Shown: positions 10,662-22,316, counted from the stretch's first letter. The stretch is DNA of 37,045 bases from Falciphora oryzae (GCA_000733355.1 JNVV01000042.1:354205-391249); one strand, 5' to 3'. Numbers and translations: made by a program. The notes: a model not told the origin generated them from the letters alone.

Positions 10662-10663
10662 CC

Positions 10664-11028
10664 CCCCCTTTACAGGAGGTCCTTCGGGCCCTTCTTATAC
10701 ACAGTCCTTCGGCTGCCGTCGGCCTGCCGTCGGCATGCCTTCTTCCCCGCGGCGCCCGTACGGGTCTGGATATGCTCCGTCCCGAATTAACGCTTCGGGG
10801 TTTAGATGTGTTATGTAGGGATCCCTCTGTACCAGCGTGTTATAACCCTTTGGATTTGACTTTCCTAAAACAGCACGTCGCATGCGCCACCCTATTGGCT
10901 GGCGGATATCATGCTCGCGGTCGCGTTAAGTTAGCGGGTGCTAATCGCCAAAGCTGTTGGCGGGCGAGGGCGTGAGCGTGGCTGGCTGATATCGCGCCCG
11001 CGGGCGCGTTGGGTCGGCGGGTGTTACA
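10664..11028 (-). repeat. Gypsy 3' LTR
   Basis: It is aligned without gaps to 16734-17098 and differs at eight positions. All eight are transitions in which this copy has T for C or A for G, for example AATTAACG for AATCAACG and GTTATAAC for GTCACAAC. The right boundary is TGTTACA (TGTAACA on the element strand). The left boundary lies in a C run and is uncertain by a few bases. Confidence 0.88.
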
Positions 11029-12845
11029 ACTATCCCCCCTCTAAAGAGGCTGTCCTCGGCCTCCAACCTTCCCTTCCTTTTCCTGGTGCAACGACAAGTC
11101 TTCGTGGACTCGCAAGGGCGTTGACCGTCTTTTCCTTCGCCTAGGGGTAGGCGCTGGTCTCTAGTAAAACCCTTGGAAAAGGATAACCAACTTGGCGATC
11201 CTCAGGGGTCCTCTCCTTCACTGCTTGGCTCTACGTCCTGGAGCTCACGGATCCCTTAGTCCCTTTGGTTCCAGGCCCTTTGAAAGGCTCGTACTCTCGC
11301 AGGGGCGCCTTGGAAGTGCTCCTCCGGCTCCCAGGTGTTATACTCTGCCGGCTAATCCTTCCATTTGACCAGGTAGTACTTCTTGCCCTTAATATGGCCC
11401 TCGTTTCGCACTTCTTCGACTTCCCATTCTTCTTGGTCGTCCTCGTACTTTGGCATAAGTAACGGCACCTCGTCTCCTTGCTTTCTGGCAGTATACCGTT
11501 CGAGGTACTGCATAGGGAAAACGTCGTGCAAACGGCGGTAGTACTTGGGAAGTGCTAATCGGTAGGCCTGCTAACCGATGCGTTCGGTGATCCGAAAAGG
11601 GCCGATCTATCTGGGTACTAACTTTTTATTTTTCAACCGCAGATTTTTCGTGGATAACTTTACCAAATTTCTAACTGCGAATTGCATAGGGGTGTGGTTC
11701 CTATTGTAATATTTAGCTAACCGTTCCTATGCTTGCAATAACGTTTCTTTTAGCTCCTTACGCAATGCGTGGAGTCGTTCGATGCGGTTTTTCGCTGCGG
11801 GTACCCTCCCCTTAAGGATATCGTCCGCGATATCAATCCGCATCTCGCAATCCGATCCGTATAAAAAGTAAAAAGGCGAGTGCCCTGTGGTAAAATTCCG
11901 GCTGTTATTATAAGCGTACGCTGCCAACGGTAACAATAATGCCCAGGAATTTTCCAAACCGGCGCAGTAATTGCGAAAGTAATCCTCAATCACACGATTT
12001 AGGACTTCCGTTTGCCCGTCCGTTTGAGGATGGTAGGCGGTCGACATGCGTCTTTTAATAATTTGGTACTTGCATACCTCCTTTTAAAAGGCACTGGTAA
12101 TACGGCTATCCCGGTCGCTAACGATGCTCCTAAAAGTGCCGAACACGCATTCGATACGCTCGAAAAACAGTTTTGCGAATTGCCCAGCGCTTATGTCAGT
12201 TCGTGTGGGTATAAGGACTACGTATTTGGTTAACCGGCATACGACGACGAAAATCGCGTTAAAAACCTAACCGCTCGCCGTTTTGCTTTTAGGTAGGCCG
12301 GTTACCCAATCCAAAGAAATTTTTTTTATAGGCTGCCCGTCCTTTGGCGGCGGCAGGGGTTTAAATTTGCCGTAAGGCTTATAGCGATAAATCGCTTTCC
12401 TTTAGCACTAAGGGCACGATGCTACGTATGCAATAACATCCCCTTTAACCCCATCCCACCAAAAAAAGCGCTGGATTAGATTTAAGGTTTTGGCCACGCC
12501 CTAATAACCAGCTCCCGGAAAGTCGTAAAACTATTTCAAGATTTCGGTTTTTAAAGCCTCGTTTGCAGGGACGTAGACCTGGCTTCCCCGGAAGATTAAC
12601 TCGTTACCGTCAACTAGGTAGAAGCACGATGCTCCTCGCTGCCGAGGCGTCGTTTTAATATTTCGGTGCGGTACGGTATATTTCACGTTAGGTACTAGCA
12701 AGCGGGGTTTTTTAATTTTTGTTAGCCTTTTAAGCAAATTTATGCTCGCCGGATCCCGCTTTTGTACGTTCCCAATCCATTTTTTTAGCGGCGTTGGGAT
12801 CTCCTTAGGGGAATCCGCTCGTACGCTGCTCTCAAGCCAATCCAA
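11029..12845 (-). pseudogene. Gypsy integrase and chromodomain remnant
   Basis: The minus strand carries IGNVQKRDPASINLL and PRQRGASCFYLVDGN (N-terminal integrase area), then STAYHPQTDGQTEVLNR (end of the catalytic core with its glutamate in TEVLNR) in an ORF at 11727-12047. A chromodomain near 11330-11440 reads WEVEEVRNEGHIKGKKYYLV, then VKWKD, a stop where tryptophan is expected, and PAEYNTWEPEEH. Many in-frame stops separate the parts. In chromoviruses the chromodomain directs integration to particular histone marks. Confidence 0.82.
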
Positions 12846-13097
12846 AGCGGTACGTGCCTCCTAGCAAGTAACAGATTGCACTTGTAGGGCATGGATAACC
12901 CTCAAGGCGTTTGGATCGTCGGCTAACGTAAGTTGTGCCAAACGCACGCTGTCCCGCTCGCTTCGCCGGTTAAAAACCAAGTTTCCGGGGGATCGCTCGT
13001 TGGGTGCGCTCTCTGCGCTCACTGGCTAGGGAGGCTTATTAGGCGTCACTCCCTCGGCAATGTCCTCTGCTGCGTGCGGCTCATAATCCGACACGTT

Positions 13098-14950
13098 TTA
13101 TTTCCGACTTATTTTATTAAATAACGTCGGCAAAAGCTTTTCGATGAAAGTCTCCTGTCCTTCCTCCCGACCGTCCATATAATCCGGTCGGCGAGACGGA
13201 GCATCGGCCGGGTTTAAGGACCCTGGCCGGTATTTAATCTCGAAATCGTACGGGGCCAACTGTAACAGCCATCGGGCCTGCCGTCCGTTTAAGCGCTCCT
13301 GCTTTATAAAAACCTTTAGGTTTTTATAATCCGAAAACACCTCCGTAGTTTGCGCCCCCTTAAGGTAATATCGCTAATGGCGAAAACTTCCTACTATTGC
13401 GAAAAGTTCCTTATCGTACGTAAGGTACCGGATTTCGGCTCCTTTAAACTTTTGGGACCAGTAAGCTATAAAGTGCCACTAGCCGTCGTGCTTTTGTAAT
13501 AAAATGCCTGCTATAGCAAAGTCGGAAACATCCGTTTCCATCCGTAAAGGTAAAAGCGGGTCGTAGTGCCGTAGCACTGGTGCAGTAGTGAAGGCGTTAA
13601 TTAGGTCCTCGAACGCCTGCTGCTGGGGTTCCTGCCAATAGTGGCCTATCTGGCCCGGCTTGCGTCCGTTTTTCATCCCGTGCAAAAGGTCGTACAAAGG
13701 CTTCGCTATGCGGGAAAAGCCGTGGATAAACCGTCGGTAGAAGTTGCAAAACCCGACGAAAATTTGGATATCCTTATACGTGCGAAGTAGGTGGTCGATC
13801 TATTCGCGGACGATTTGGACTCGCGTAAGGTCTATTTTAAGCCTTTCGGTATTAACGATAAAACCTAGGAACTTAAGTTCCTATTGGAAAAAGGTGCATT
13901 TTTTCGGGTTGGCGTAAAGCTCGAAAGCGCGAAATCGATCCAGGACCAACTTTAGGTGGTGCTGGTGTTTTTCCTCGCTGTTGGAATAAATAAGGATATC
14001 GTTCAAATAAACGATAACGAAATCGTCCACTAAGCCTCGCAAAGCCCGGTTGATATAGCTTTGGAACGATGCTAAGGCGTTGGTAAGCCCAAAAGGTAGC
14101 ACGAGGTACTCGTAATGCCCGTACTTGGTGCGGAACGCGGTTTTCCACTCGTCGCCCTCTTTAATGCGAAATCGATAATAAGCGTTAACGAAGTCGATTT
14201 TGGAAAAGCATTTGGCACCGTTTAACCGGTTAAGCATTTCCCCAATAAGTGGAAAGGGTGCTCTGTTCTTAATGGTGATATCGTTTAGCCCTCGGTAATC
14301 GACGCATAAGCGCAACGTGCTATCCTTTTTAAGGACAAAAATAACAGGTGCTCCTGCGGGTAATTGCGATTCGCGGATAATGCCTTGTGCGAGGGCATCA
14401 GCGAGGTACTCCCGGAGCGCTTCGGACTCGGCGGGAGACAGGTGATAGATCTGCTTCCACGGGGGCTCTTTGCCCGGGATCAAATCGATGGCATGGTCGC
14501 CGTGGCCATGCTTCGGAAGCATTTTTCCCTTGCGGACGTCGAACACGTCGGAATAGCTCTTTCGAAAGCTCACAAAAACGTTCCCTAAATCCGGCGGTTC
14601 GTCCGGAAGGTCCTCGAACGAATCGTCCTCTTCGGGGACGATAAAAAGGTTAAAGCGAATAAAACAAACAAATACACGATCCTTTGCTTAGAGTTTTTTT
14701 CGAAATTGGTATGCGGATAGTTGATAAATACGCGGGCGTTAGTTAAAACGCCAAATTCTTTCAGCCGGGTAAAAGTCCATAGCCAGTTCCTGCATCAATA
14801 GCATGCCCACGAGGATGGGGGCGTCTGCCAGGTTCCGATCGATGGCAAAAAACGGCCGGATAACTTCTACCGGGGTGCCGTACTGGTCACAAAGGCTTAG
14901 GCGTAAGTGATAAACACCGTAGGTCCTTACACCTTAGTCACCTGCAGCGG
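13098..14950 (-). pseudogene. Gypsy protease, reverse transcriptase and RNase H remnant
   Basis: The best-preserved ORF (13881-14573) contains the RT motifs VPLE-type entry DLIPGKEPPWKQIYHLSP, LRLCVDYRGLND, FSKIDFVNAYYRFRI, LPFGLTNALASFQ and VYLNDILIYSN. Relatives have YxDD, so the first catalytic aspartate is replaced by asparagine. RNase H pieces follow at 13479-13697 (METDVSDFAIAGILLQ) and 13098-13340 (YRPGSLNPADAPSRRPDY). A degraded retropepsin with LDTFAEVNIV lies upstream near 15000. The product cannot be functional. Confidence 0.88.
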
Positions 14951-15181
14951 CTAAAGTAAAAAACTGGTGGTCGTACTTGGGACGGTTACAAGGCTAATAT
15001 CCCAAAGATTTGCAAAAGGTGGTGGAAACTATGTTCACTTCGGCGAACGTGTCTAAGCCGATTTCGACCCTAACTTTTGGACCGCCGTTAGGAGCGCTAA
15101 CGGTCCCTTTAGTAACGAGCGCAGGGGCTATGCGAAGCTGGTCGTCACGAAACACCGGTACGGGGATAACCGGGTTCCCCT

Positions 15182-16549
15182 TTAGTTTTTCTGGCGCTTA
15201 TCGCTTGGCTCCTCTCCGTCCTCCTCCTTCCTGCGCTTCAAAAAGTTAATTTTGGCCTTTCCATCCGGAAAGGGCTCGCCATCTTTAGTTGGAAGTTTGG
15301 CGGAAAAGGGGCTTTTGCAATCTTTCGCCATATAGTTGGGCTTGCCGCACCTAAAGCATACGCCTTCATCCATACGTCGTTGGCGTTCGGTAGGTGAAAG
15401 CGTTATGCGACCTTTGCCCCTGTTAGGACGCTGGTCGCGCCCTTCCTGCCTGCCTCGGGGTTTGTGCTTCCCGTCCTTATTCGACTCCTTTTGGTCCTTT
15501 TTATAAGGGGGCCTTTAGGAGTCCTTCTTCTCCTCGTACGGGGCGCGGGCGCCCGTACTTAAGGTATCCCAAATAACCTGGGCTGTGGCGACGAGGTCCT
15601 CCAAGGTCTCTGCCTTATGGTGCATCCCACGGGTGACTTGGACTTTTAAAGCAGGGACCAAACGAACCACGTAGCCGTTAATATCCGCTGCCTGCCCTGC
15701 GTCGCCGCACATGCGTCGGTATCGCGCTGCGAAAACGCCGGGGTCCTCGTTGTTTTTTTGCATAAGTTGTTGCAAATCGTTAGTAGCCCTAAGAAGTAAA
15801 AAGTCTCCTCGCAATGTGGTGCTGCGGAACCACCGCATGAACTTGCGCCAATGTAGGCCCAAAATGGGGTTGGCCTTACGCGAGCCGTTATAGGCGGAAT
15901 TAAGGTCGCTATCGAAGGTTCCGACAGCGGCTACGATACGTAATCTGGCCGTAATAAAGCCGTTAAGGTTGGCTTCGAAGGTGAGGTCGAGCTTGCTTTC
16001 CCAATGGTCAAAGTCCTATACTGAGCTTGGAAGCTTCAGTTCGGGCATTTTCCATAGGATCTTGTAGCTGCCTCTGTCCTTTTCGTACGAAAGAAAGGTA
16101 TCGTCTTCCTCATCGTCGTCCCTAACCAAGGAGTAGTATAATGGTGCCCGGGGTGCTAACTGGTTAGCAGGTCCTCCTAACGGGCGGTTGATCTCCTGGC
16201 CATGCTACCAAGGGGTCGAAGCTCGAAAACGAGGCTAAGGCTGGGGCTGAGGGTGATCCGGATCGTCCGAATCGTCTAAGAGGCCAAAGGCCTCGCGCAC
16301 TGCCTTCCGTTCGATTAAAGCTCTTTGGAATTGTAACAGGATCTTAGTGGGAACGCAATTACGTGAAACGTAATAGGCGAGCTGGGAACGGGTGTAGGAA
16401 GCAACGCTGTGGATGCTAAATTCGGGGTAACCCTTAGGGTTGTTGGGGGTAGGTTGCTCGCGTCCTGGGGGCAGGGTGGATGACCCTGTCCTTGGATCCT
16501 CGTCCCGTCCGGCGTCGTTAACCTCGATGAAGTCGCCAGGGTCGGACAT
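15182..16549 (-). pseudogene. Gypsy gag remnant with CCHC zinc knuckle
   Basis: The start MSDPGDFIEVNDAG at 16549 opens a 104-codon ORF. A capsid-like helical region follows at 15515-15862 (FRSTTLRGDFLLLRATNDL, FAARYRRMCGDAG). The zinc knuckle CFRCGKPNYMAKDC at 15182-15373 keeps the CX2CX4HX4C pattern with methionine in the Y/H-x region. Stops and frame changes separate these parts. Confidence 0.8.
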
Positions 16550-16733
16550 GGTGCCTAATAAATGCTAAAGGTCTAAGCAAAGGAAGCAATCGAGTTGTAA
16601 CAAACTGTGGCCCCCTAAGGGAAAAGGTCACGCCTGTAAGGAAAGGGGATCTCAAAGGTTCAGCGGTTTATCAGTGCGAGGCTCGACAAGTGTATAATGA
16701 TAAGAAACAGAAAACGATTGCTTGCCCTCCAAA

Positions 16734-17098
16734 CCCCCTTTACAGGAGGTCCTTCGGGCCCTTCTTATACACAGTCCTTCGGCTGCCGTCGGCCTGCCGT
16801 CGGCATGCCTTCTTCCCCGCGGCGCCCGTACGGGTCTGGATATGCTCCGTCCCGAATCAACGCTTCGGGGTTTAGATGTGTCATGTAGGGATCCCTCTGT
16901 ACCAGCGTGTCACAACCCCTTGGATTTGACTTTCCTAAAACAGCACGTCGCATGCGCCACCCTATTGGCTGGCGGATATCATGCTCGCGGTCGCGTTAGG
17001 TTGGCGGGTGCTAATCGCCAAAGCCGTTGGCGGGCGAGGGCGTGAGCGTGGCTGGCTGATATCGCGCCCGCGGGCGCGTTGGGTCGGCGGGTGTTACA
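16734..17098 (-). repeat. Gypsy 5' LTR
   Basis: This copy is the less mutated LTR (see the eight transitions in the partner). It ends TGTTACA at 17098 and is followed directly by Copia coding sequence. In the element's orientation it precedes gag by about 180 bp. Confidence 0.88.
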
Positions 17099-18800
17099 TT
17101 CCTAAATAATTGCGGTGCAGTACATTTGGTTAACTTTATCGACAAGCTGGATTTAGGATCTTTTGTACCGAGCGACGGCAGCGAGACCGTAAAATGCGGT
17201 ACCTAAACGCTCCCGATATTGGGCAGAGGAAAGCGCACTTTTAAAAGATCGCTTTTCGGCGACAAAGACCTAATGTTTAACGACGTCGCATTTGTGGATA
17301 GCTTTTACGTCAATATCATTTCCGAGGCAAAGTTTAAGGCTGCAGGCGTTTAGTTTTATGGCTTAGATTGCACTTTGCGTATGGGACCCCTGGATTCGAG
17401 CCTTTTCGTTAAGCAGTTGGAACGCAAAAGCAATGTTGTTTTTTTCGAATATAAGCACTTTTTCTCCTATAATCGTGTTTTAAAAGCACTCGAATAGGCC
17501 TCATTAGAGCTTGTAATGGCTATACGCAGCAAATACTTTCGGCGAGTGCGCGCTAATCCGACCTGGCGTTTTAGCATCGATTATATTAAGCCTAAGGAAG
17601 ATACGGCACACTTGTGGCATTTACGGAGTGGGTATTTAGGTTAACAAGCACTTAAAGCTATGGTTTGGAGCGTTCGGAACGTACGGATTAAAGGGATACG
17701 GTAAATCGAATGCGAAAACTGCGCGATAACGCATGCTAAAGCGCTCATTTTTCGACGTAAGATGGACCCGGCCCCCAGGCCATTTTGGAGGGTTTGGCTG
17801 GACCTGTTCCATTTTCCATTTAGCGGAGATAAGTAAAAGGTCCTTTTACTATTAGAAAACGACTTTAGTGGCAAGCTTTAAAGGTATACGATATCCGGCA
17901 AAAGTGCTGATAAATTCACGCCTTTGCTGATTAACTGGGAAGCTTAGGTCGCCCGTTAGTACGGTTTAAAGGTCGCCATTTTCCGGTATAACAACGAGCC
18001 AACTTTGATCGCGTACAAAGGGAAAACATGATACTAAAGGTGGTATGAATCTATGGGTATCGAGCTGGAAAACCTACCGCCGGATATTTACGAACCTAAT
18101 GGCAAAATAGAGCGCGCAGGACAGGATGTTATCACTCGCTCGATACGCATGCGGCAAGGCGCCAACCTTCCCAAGGAGCTTTAGCCGGAAGCTATTTACG
18201 CAGCCATTTGGCTTAAGAACATAAGCCCTTCGTTTTCGAAAGGGATGCGTACGCCTAACGAGGTCATGCTTTCCTGGTTTAGGGGGTACTTCCGTTACTA
18301 CACCCCGGAGCTAATTAAGGGGCTAGAAACGGATTTGCGCCCGGATTGGGACGGGGTTTATGTTTACGGCTGCCGAGTTTACGTGCTTAACCCGGAAAAA
18401 GCCAAAAACAATAAGCGCACCGAGTTTAAAGTACAACCGCGCGGGCATATCGGATACCTAGTGGGTTATAAGGCCTCGCATATTTACAGGATCTGGGTAC
18501 CAAGCAAAGTACGCATTATAGTGTCCCGCGACGTGCGTTTCGATAAAGGAACCTTTTTTTTAAGGCTAAAAAAGGAGCCCCCTGTCGCTTAGGAAGTATA
18601 CGATATGCTTTTGGCAATGGATAAGCAGGAGGAGCTTTTCCAATCCCGAGAAGGATTTGCAAATGCATTCGGACTTTTAACGCTAGAAGCTCCGAAAGCA
18701 CCTATTACCGCAACCGAGTATCCGGGTTAAAATTCGGGGGTGCAGGCGCCAGAAGAGATCGTCGACGACCAACCTCCTAAAGAGCAGGTTGTAAAACTGG
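17099..18800 (+). pseudogene. Copia protease and integrase remnant
   Basis: The frame contains the GAG-pre-integrase pattern LWHLRSGYLG followed by CENCAITHAKA, the integrase core with DLFHFPFSGDK and YNNEPT, then ENLPPDIYEPNGKIERAGQ and the LWPEAIYAAIWLKN-type segment. The longest open part is 18245-18592 (RTPNEVMLSWFRG, YVYGCRVYVLNPEKA, GHIGYLVGYKASHIYRIW). Numerous TAG and TAA codons stand where tryptophan or glutamine is expected, as RIP produces. Confidence 0.82.
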
Positions 18801-19435
18801 CCTAGAAAAACGCGGAAGACGCTATAAACGTGCGACGTTAGGCCGCGTAAAGAATCCCGATTCCAGATGCTTTAGAAGGCAGCTAAACAAAGGAGCCGGT
18901 ACGCCGTTGGGAGCCGGATAGCGACTCCGACAGCGGCCCTGGTGAGGTAGGGGGTGGCCTTACCAACCTAGGGGGTGACGAGGATGAGCCGTAAAGGGGG
19001 CGTTAGCGCTCGCTTCCTATAGCGCGCTTTTTCGTACGTTACTCGGATGCGCGGGAACACCAACCGAGCATTCCGGAGCTTAACGAAGGCCCGGAGATCC
19101 GAGACACTATTGTGGTTAGAACCGATTAACCACCAGTTGAAAAGGATTAATAATAGCCCCTTTCACTTGCGCCGTAACAGTTAGCGAGTGCTTTATAAAC
19201 ACCGGCGTAAGCACCACCTGCTTTTCAAATACTAACCGCTTAGCAATCTGTTAGGGATTCGAGGGCGGTAAGGAGGCAAAGGCTAAGGGAAAAACGATCC
19301 CTAAAAAGGAAGGCCAATTAGCAAAGGAACTTTATTAATTACGTATTCGTTACGCTGCAAAGTAAGGAGCTAACGGATTAACCCTTTGAAAGGAAACCAC
19401 TTAAATAGCGGTGGGACGACTTTTTTTGCACGTAT

Positions 19436-20455
19436 TTGCCTGATTACCAGAAAGCGATAGCAGAAAGCTTTAAAGGCTACCGTCCCCTTTACGAGGTCGT
19501 TGCGGCCATGACCTTAAAAACGGCAAACAGGCTTAAGTACCAGGCAGGCAAAAGAATATACCGGGATGCTTTACAAAGCGTCTCCAAATTTTGGAAGGAG
19601 CTTGATAAGCACCCGTTAGGACCCCAGTTTAAAGAAGCCGCTTTGGCAAAAGTGACGGGGTTTATAAAAAAAGGCATTTGGGCTGAGCTACCGCGTGCTG
19701 AAGCTTTTAATAGGGCGTTCGATATCAAATGGGTATTTGCCTACAAGTTTAACGAAAACGGATACTTCGAGAAGTTTAAAGCGAAGGTAGTGGTTAGGGG
19801 TGACCAATAACCGGTTAATTCACTATAGAACACCTACGCCGCAACATTCACTGTTTGAACGTTCCGGATCATAATGGCGATTATAGCTTTTTTCGACCTG
19901 GAAGCATACCAAATGGACGTAAGCAACGCGTTTTTATACGTAAAGCTTGGTATAAATTACGAGCTAGTTTACGTTAACCTTCCACCTGGTTTTGCGAAGT
20001 TAGGCTACGTAGTACGCTTTTGAAAAGCCCTTTACGGAATGCGAGATTTTTTTTTACTTTGGTATCGAAAGTTGGTAGCAACCTTTAGGGAGTTTGGCTT
20101 AAAGGCGGCTGTAAACGAGCCCTGTTTGTTTATGGACGAAGCGCGCCAAGTGTTCCTGTTTTTTTATATCGACGATATCGTGCTTCTTTACCGTAAGGAG
20201 CATGCGAGCAAAGTATAACGCGTTTTGAAAGGTTTCCGCGACAAATACGAAATGCGAAAAGGACCATTGAAGTGGTTTTTGGGCATAAAGATCGTTAGGA
20301 ATAGGGAGGACCGTACAGTTACCTTATTGCACGACTTTTATATCGAAAAAATCGCCCACCGCTTTGACTTTGATAATAAGGCAGTTTCCCTAAGCATCCC
20401 GCTCCCCGTTGAAGAGCTTACGAAGCATTTAGGCACGGCTATTGCGCAGGAGGTA
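19436..20455 (+). pseudogene. Copia reverse transcriptase, first part
   Basis: Motifs in order are IKWVFAYKFNENGYFEKFKA, KVVVRGDQ, FFDLEAYQMDVSNAFLY, VNLPPGF, KALYGMRDF and FFYIDDIVLLY (YxDD intact), then KWFLGIKI. There are several in-frame stops. The open frame is cut at 20455 by the nested pogo element. Confidence 0.85.
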
Positions 20456-20497
20456 ACGTGGTTCACAAGCGAGTGGGCCACACAAGCGAGTGGGCCA
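20456..20497 (+). repeat. Left TIR of pogo family B with two sub-repeats
   Basis: The TIR starts ACGTGGTTCACAAGC and contains CACAAGCGAGTGGGCCA twice in tandem. It matches the right TIR with two mismatches. Confidence 0.92.
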
Positions 20498-20553
20498 AAA
20501 CACGCGACCGCGCGACACTTCTTCTTTCGCGACCAATCTTTCCACCCACAACA

Positions 20554-22062
20554 ATGTCAATGGAAAACGACGAAAGCCGGGTAATTCTTGCCCTTCGGGC
20601 CTTGCAATCTAACCCACAATTAAGCGTGCGGGAAGCTGCAAAGATCTATTCGGTCGCGAGATCGACTTTGACGCGTCGGAAGCGCGGCCAACCTGCTCGA
20701 TGCGATACCATGCCCAAATCACGGAAATTGACGGAATCCGAAGAGGAAGCGCTTGTCAAGTACATACTCGAGCTGGATTCTCGCGCATTTCCTCCCCGGC
20801 CTTTTGGTGTTAAAGATATGGCCAACCGACTGCTCGCCGAACGCGACGCGCGCGCCGTCGGCAAGAACTAGGTCGCGAACTTCGTCAAACGCCGCGCAAA
20901 GCTCGGTACGCGCTGGATTCGAAAGTACGATTACCAAAGGGCCAAATGCGAAAATCCCAAGCTCGTTTTTGCGTGGTTCGACTTTGTACGAAACACTGTG
21001 GCCAAATATAGCATCCAGGATGACGACATTTACAACTTCGACGAAACCGGCTTTTTTATGGGCATGATCGCGGCCGTTATGGTTATCACAACATCGGAAG
21101 GCCGTGGCAAAGCAAAGCTGGTCTAGCCTGGCAATCGGGAATGGGCTACAGTTATCCAAAGGGTTAACTGTTGCGGTTAGGCGGTCCCTCCTTTTATTAT
21201 CGTCAAAGGGCAATACCACCTAGCCAATTGGTACTCGGAAACCGACCTTCCACGCAATTGGGTCATCGTAACGAGCGCCAATGGGTGGACTACGAACGAG
21301 CTCGGCCTGAAATGGATCCAGCATTTCGACAAACACACTGCGGCTCGTTCTACGGGGTCCCATCGTCTGTTAGTGCTGGACGGACACGAAAGCCACCATT
21401 CGACGGATTTCGAACTCTATTGCCAGAAACATAACATTATTACGCTTTGCATGCCTCCGTATTCGTTTTACTTCCTTTAGCCGTTTGACGTCGGGTGCTT
21501 CGGCCCAATGAAGCGGGCGTACGGTTGATAAATCGAAAACCTAATGAGGTTACACGTTAGCCACGTGACCAAAGTCGAGTTCCTTTCGGCGTTTAAAGCG
21601 GCATTTTTTAACTTTATAACCAAAGAAAACATCCAAAAAGGCTTCCGAAAGGCTGGCTTTACTCCTTTTAACCCGGATTCGGTTTTGGAAAAGCTGGATG
21701 TGAGGCTACGGACTCCAACCCCCCCGAGGACGCCCCTAAACGACCCCGAACCTTGGACTTCCAAAACGCCGCGGACGGCCAGGGAAGCAATTTCGCAATC
21801 CGAACACATCAAAATTCGGATCACCAATCACCAGGGCAGCTTTCCAACACCCATGCTAGCGGCTGTAAACCAAATTGCAAAAGGGACGAAGGCAATAATG
21901 CATAAGGTGGCCCTTTTCCGAGCCGAAGTGTTTACGCTTAAAAAGGCGAACGAAGCACTTAGCAAACGCCGGAAGGCCAAAAAAACACGTGTCCGATTAG
22001 GAGGGTCATTTACTATCGACGAAATACGAAATGTTTTAGACCAGCAGGAGCTGGATGGATAG
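20554..22062 (+). pseudogene. Pogo/Fot1 transposase, family B, full length with six stop codons
   Basis: One frame from ATG 20554 to the natural stop at 22060-22062 spans about 502 codons, the normal size for Fot1-type transposases. It carries the Psq helix-turn-helix (VREAAKIYSVARSTLTRRKRG), a CENP-B-type domain (ESEEEALVKYILELDS) and the DDE domain: YNFDETGFFMG, SANGWTTNELGLKWI, LLVLDGHESHH and PFDVGCFGPMKRAY, with all three catalytic aspartates. The frame is broken only by stops at 20869-20871, 21124-21126, 21178-21180, 21478-21480, 21526-21528 and 21529-21531. Each is one transition from Trp, Gln or Arg codons. There are no indels. Confidence 0.92.
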
Positions 22063-22274
22063 CTATAGCAAAAAATGCGCGACTATGGGGGTTAGGAAAG
22101 GAGGGCGATAACGATTCGTCGGCGATATGGTACGTGCGGCAAAACCGGACATAATGCGCGCACCTGTTAAAAAGAAGTAGAAATGTCCGATGTATACAGT
22201 TCTGAATAGTTTGAATGGATTCCTGGCGTTGTTAGGTTGGCATGCGCGTCGATTGTCCGAAGGTCGGGTGTAGG

Positions 22275-22316
22275 TGGCCCATTCGCTTGTGTGGCCTACT
22301 CGCTTGTGAACCACGT
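22275..22316 (-). repeat. Right TIR of pogo family B
   Basis: This is the reverse complement of the left TIR. Two positions differ (GAGTAGGCC for GAGTGGGCC, GAATGGGCC for GAGTGGGCC); both are G-to-A transitions on the TIR-reading strand. Confidence 0.92.

Larger units (their letters stand above)
6841..10663 (+). mobile_element. Non-LTR retrotransposon (Tad1-like LINE), inactivated
   Basis: The element encodes a reverse transcriptase, RNase H and a C-terminal zinc-knuckle-like segment on the plus strand and ends in a CT-rich microsatellite. The left junction is placed at 6841 because the pogo reading frame and sequence diverge right after CCAATAAAAACGA (6828-6840). That same 13-mer follows the LINE 3' tail at 36935-36947 (inverted), as expected of a target-site duplication. 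At about 3.8 kb it is shorter than full-length Tad1 elements. The endonuclease and ORF1 are not recognisable, so a 5' truncation or internal loss is likely. Confidence 0.8.
10664..17098 (-). mobile_element. Chromodomain Ty3/Gypsy LTR retrotransposon, minus orientation, inactivated
   Basis: Two 365-bp direct repeats (10664-11028 and 16734-17098, exact offset 6070) flank gag-pol relics in the order gag, zinc knuckle, protease, RT, RNase H, integrase, chromodomain, read on the minus strand. That order is typical of chromoviruses. The length, about 6.4 kb, is normal. The outer flanks are LINE on the left and Copia pol on the right, and I find no convincing 5-bp target duplication. Confidence 0.87.
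20456..22316 (+). mobile_element. Complete pogo/Fot1 transposon (family B) nested in Copia RT
   Basis: The 1861-bp element is flanked by TA on both sides (20454-20455 and 22317-22318) and bounded by inverted repeats of about 42 bp. Removing it rejoins the Copia frame (GTAIAQE before, KVRSIFYTAIM and YAVAALSKHL after), so the insertion is precise. The transposase ORF fills the interior. Confidence 0.93.
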
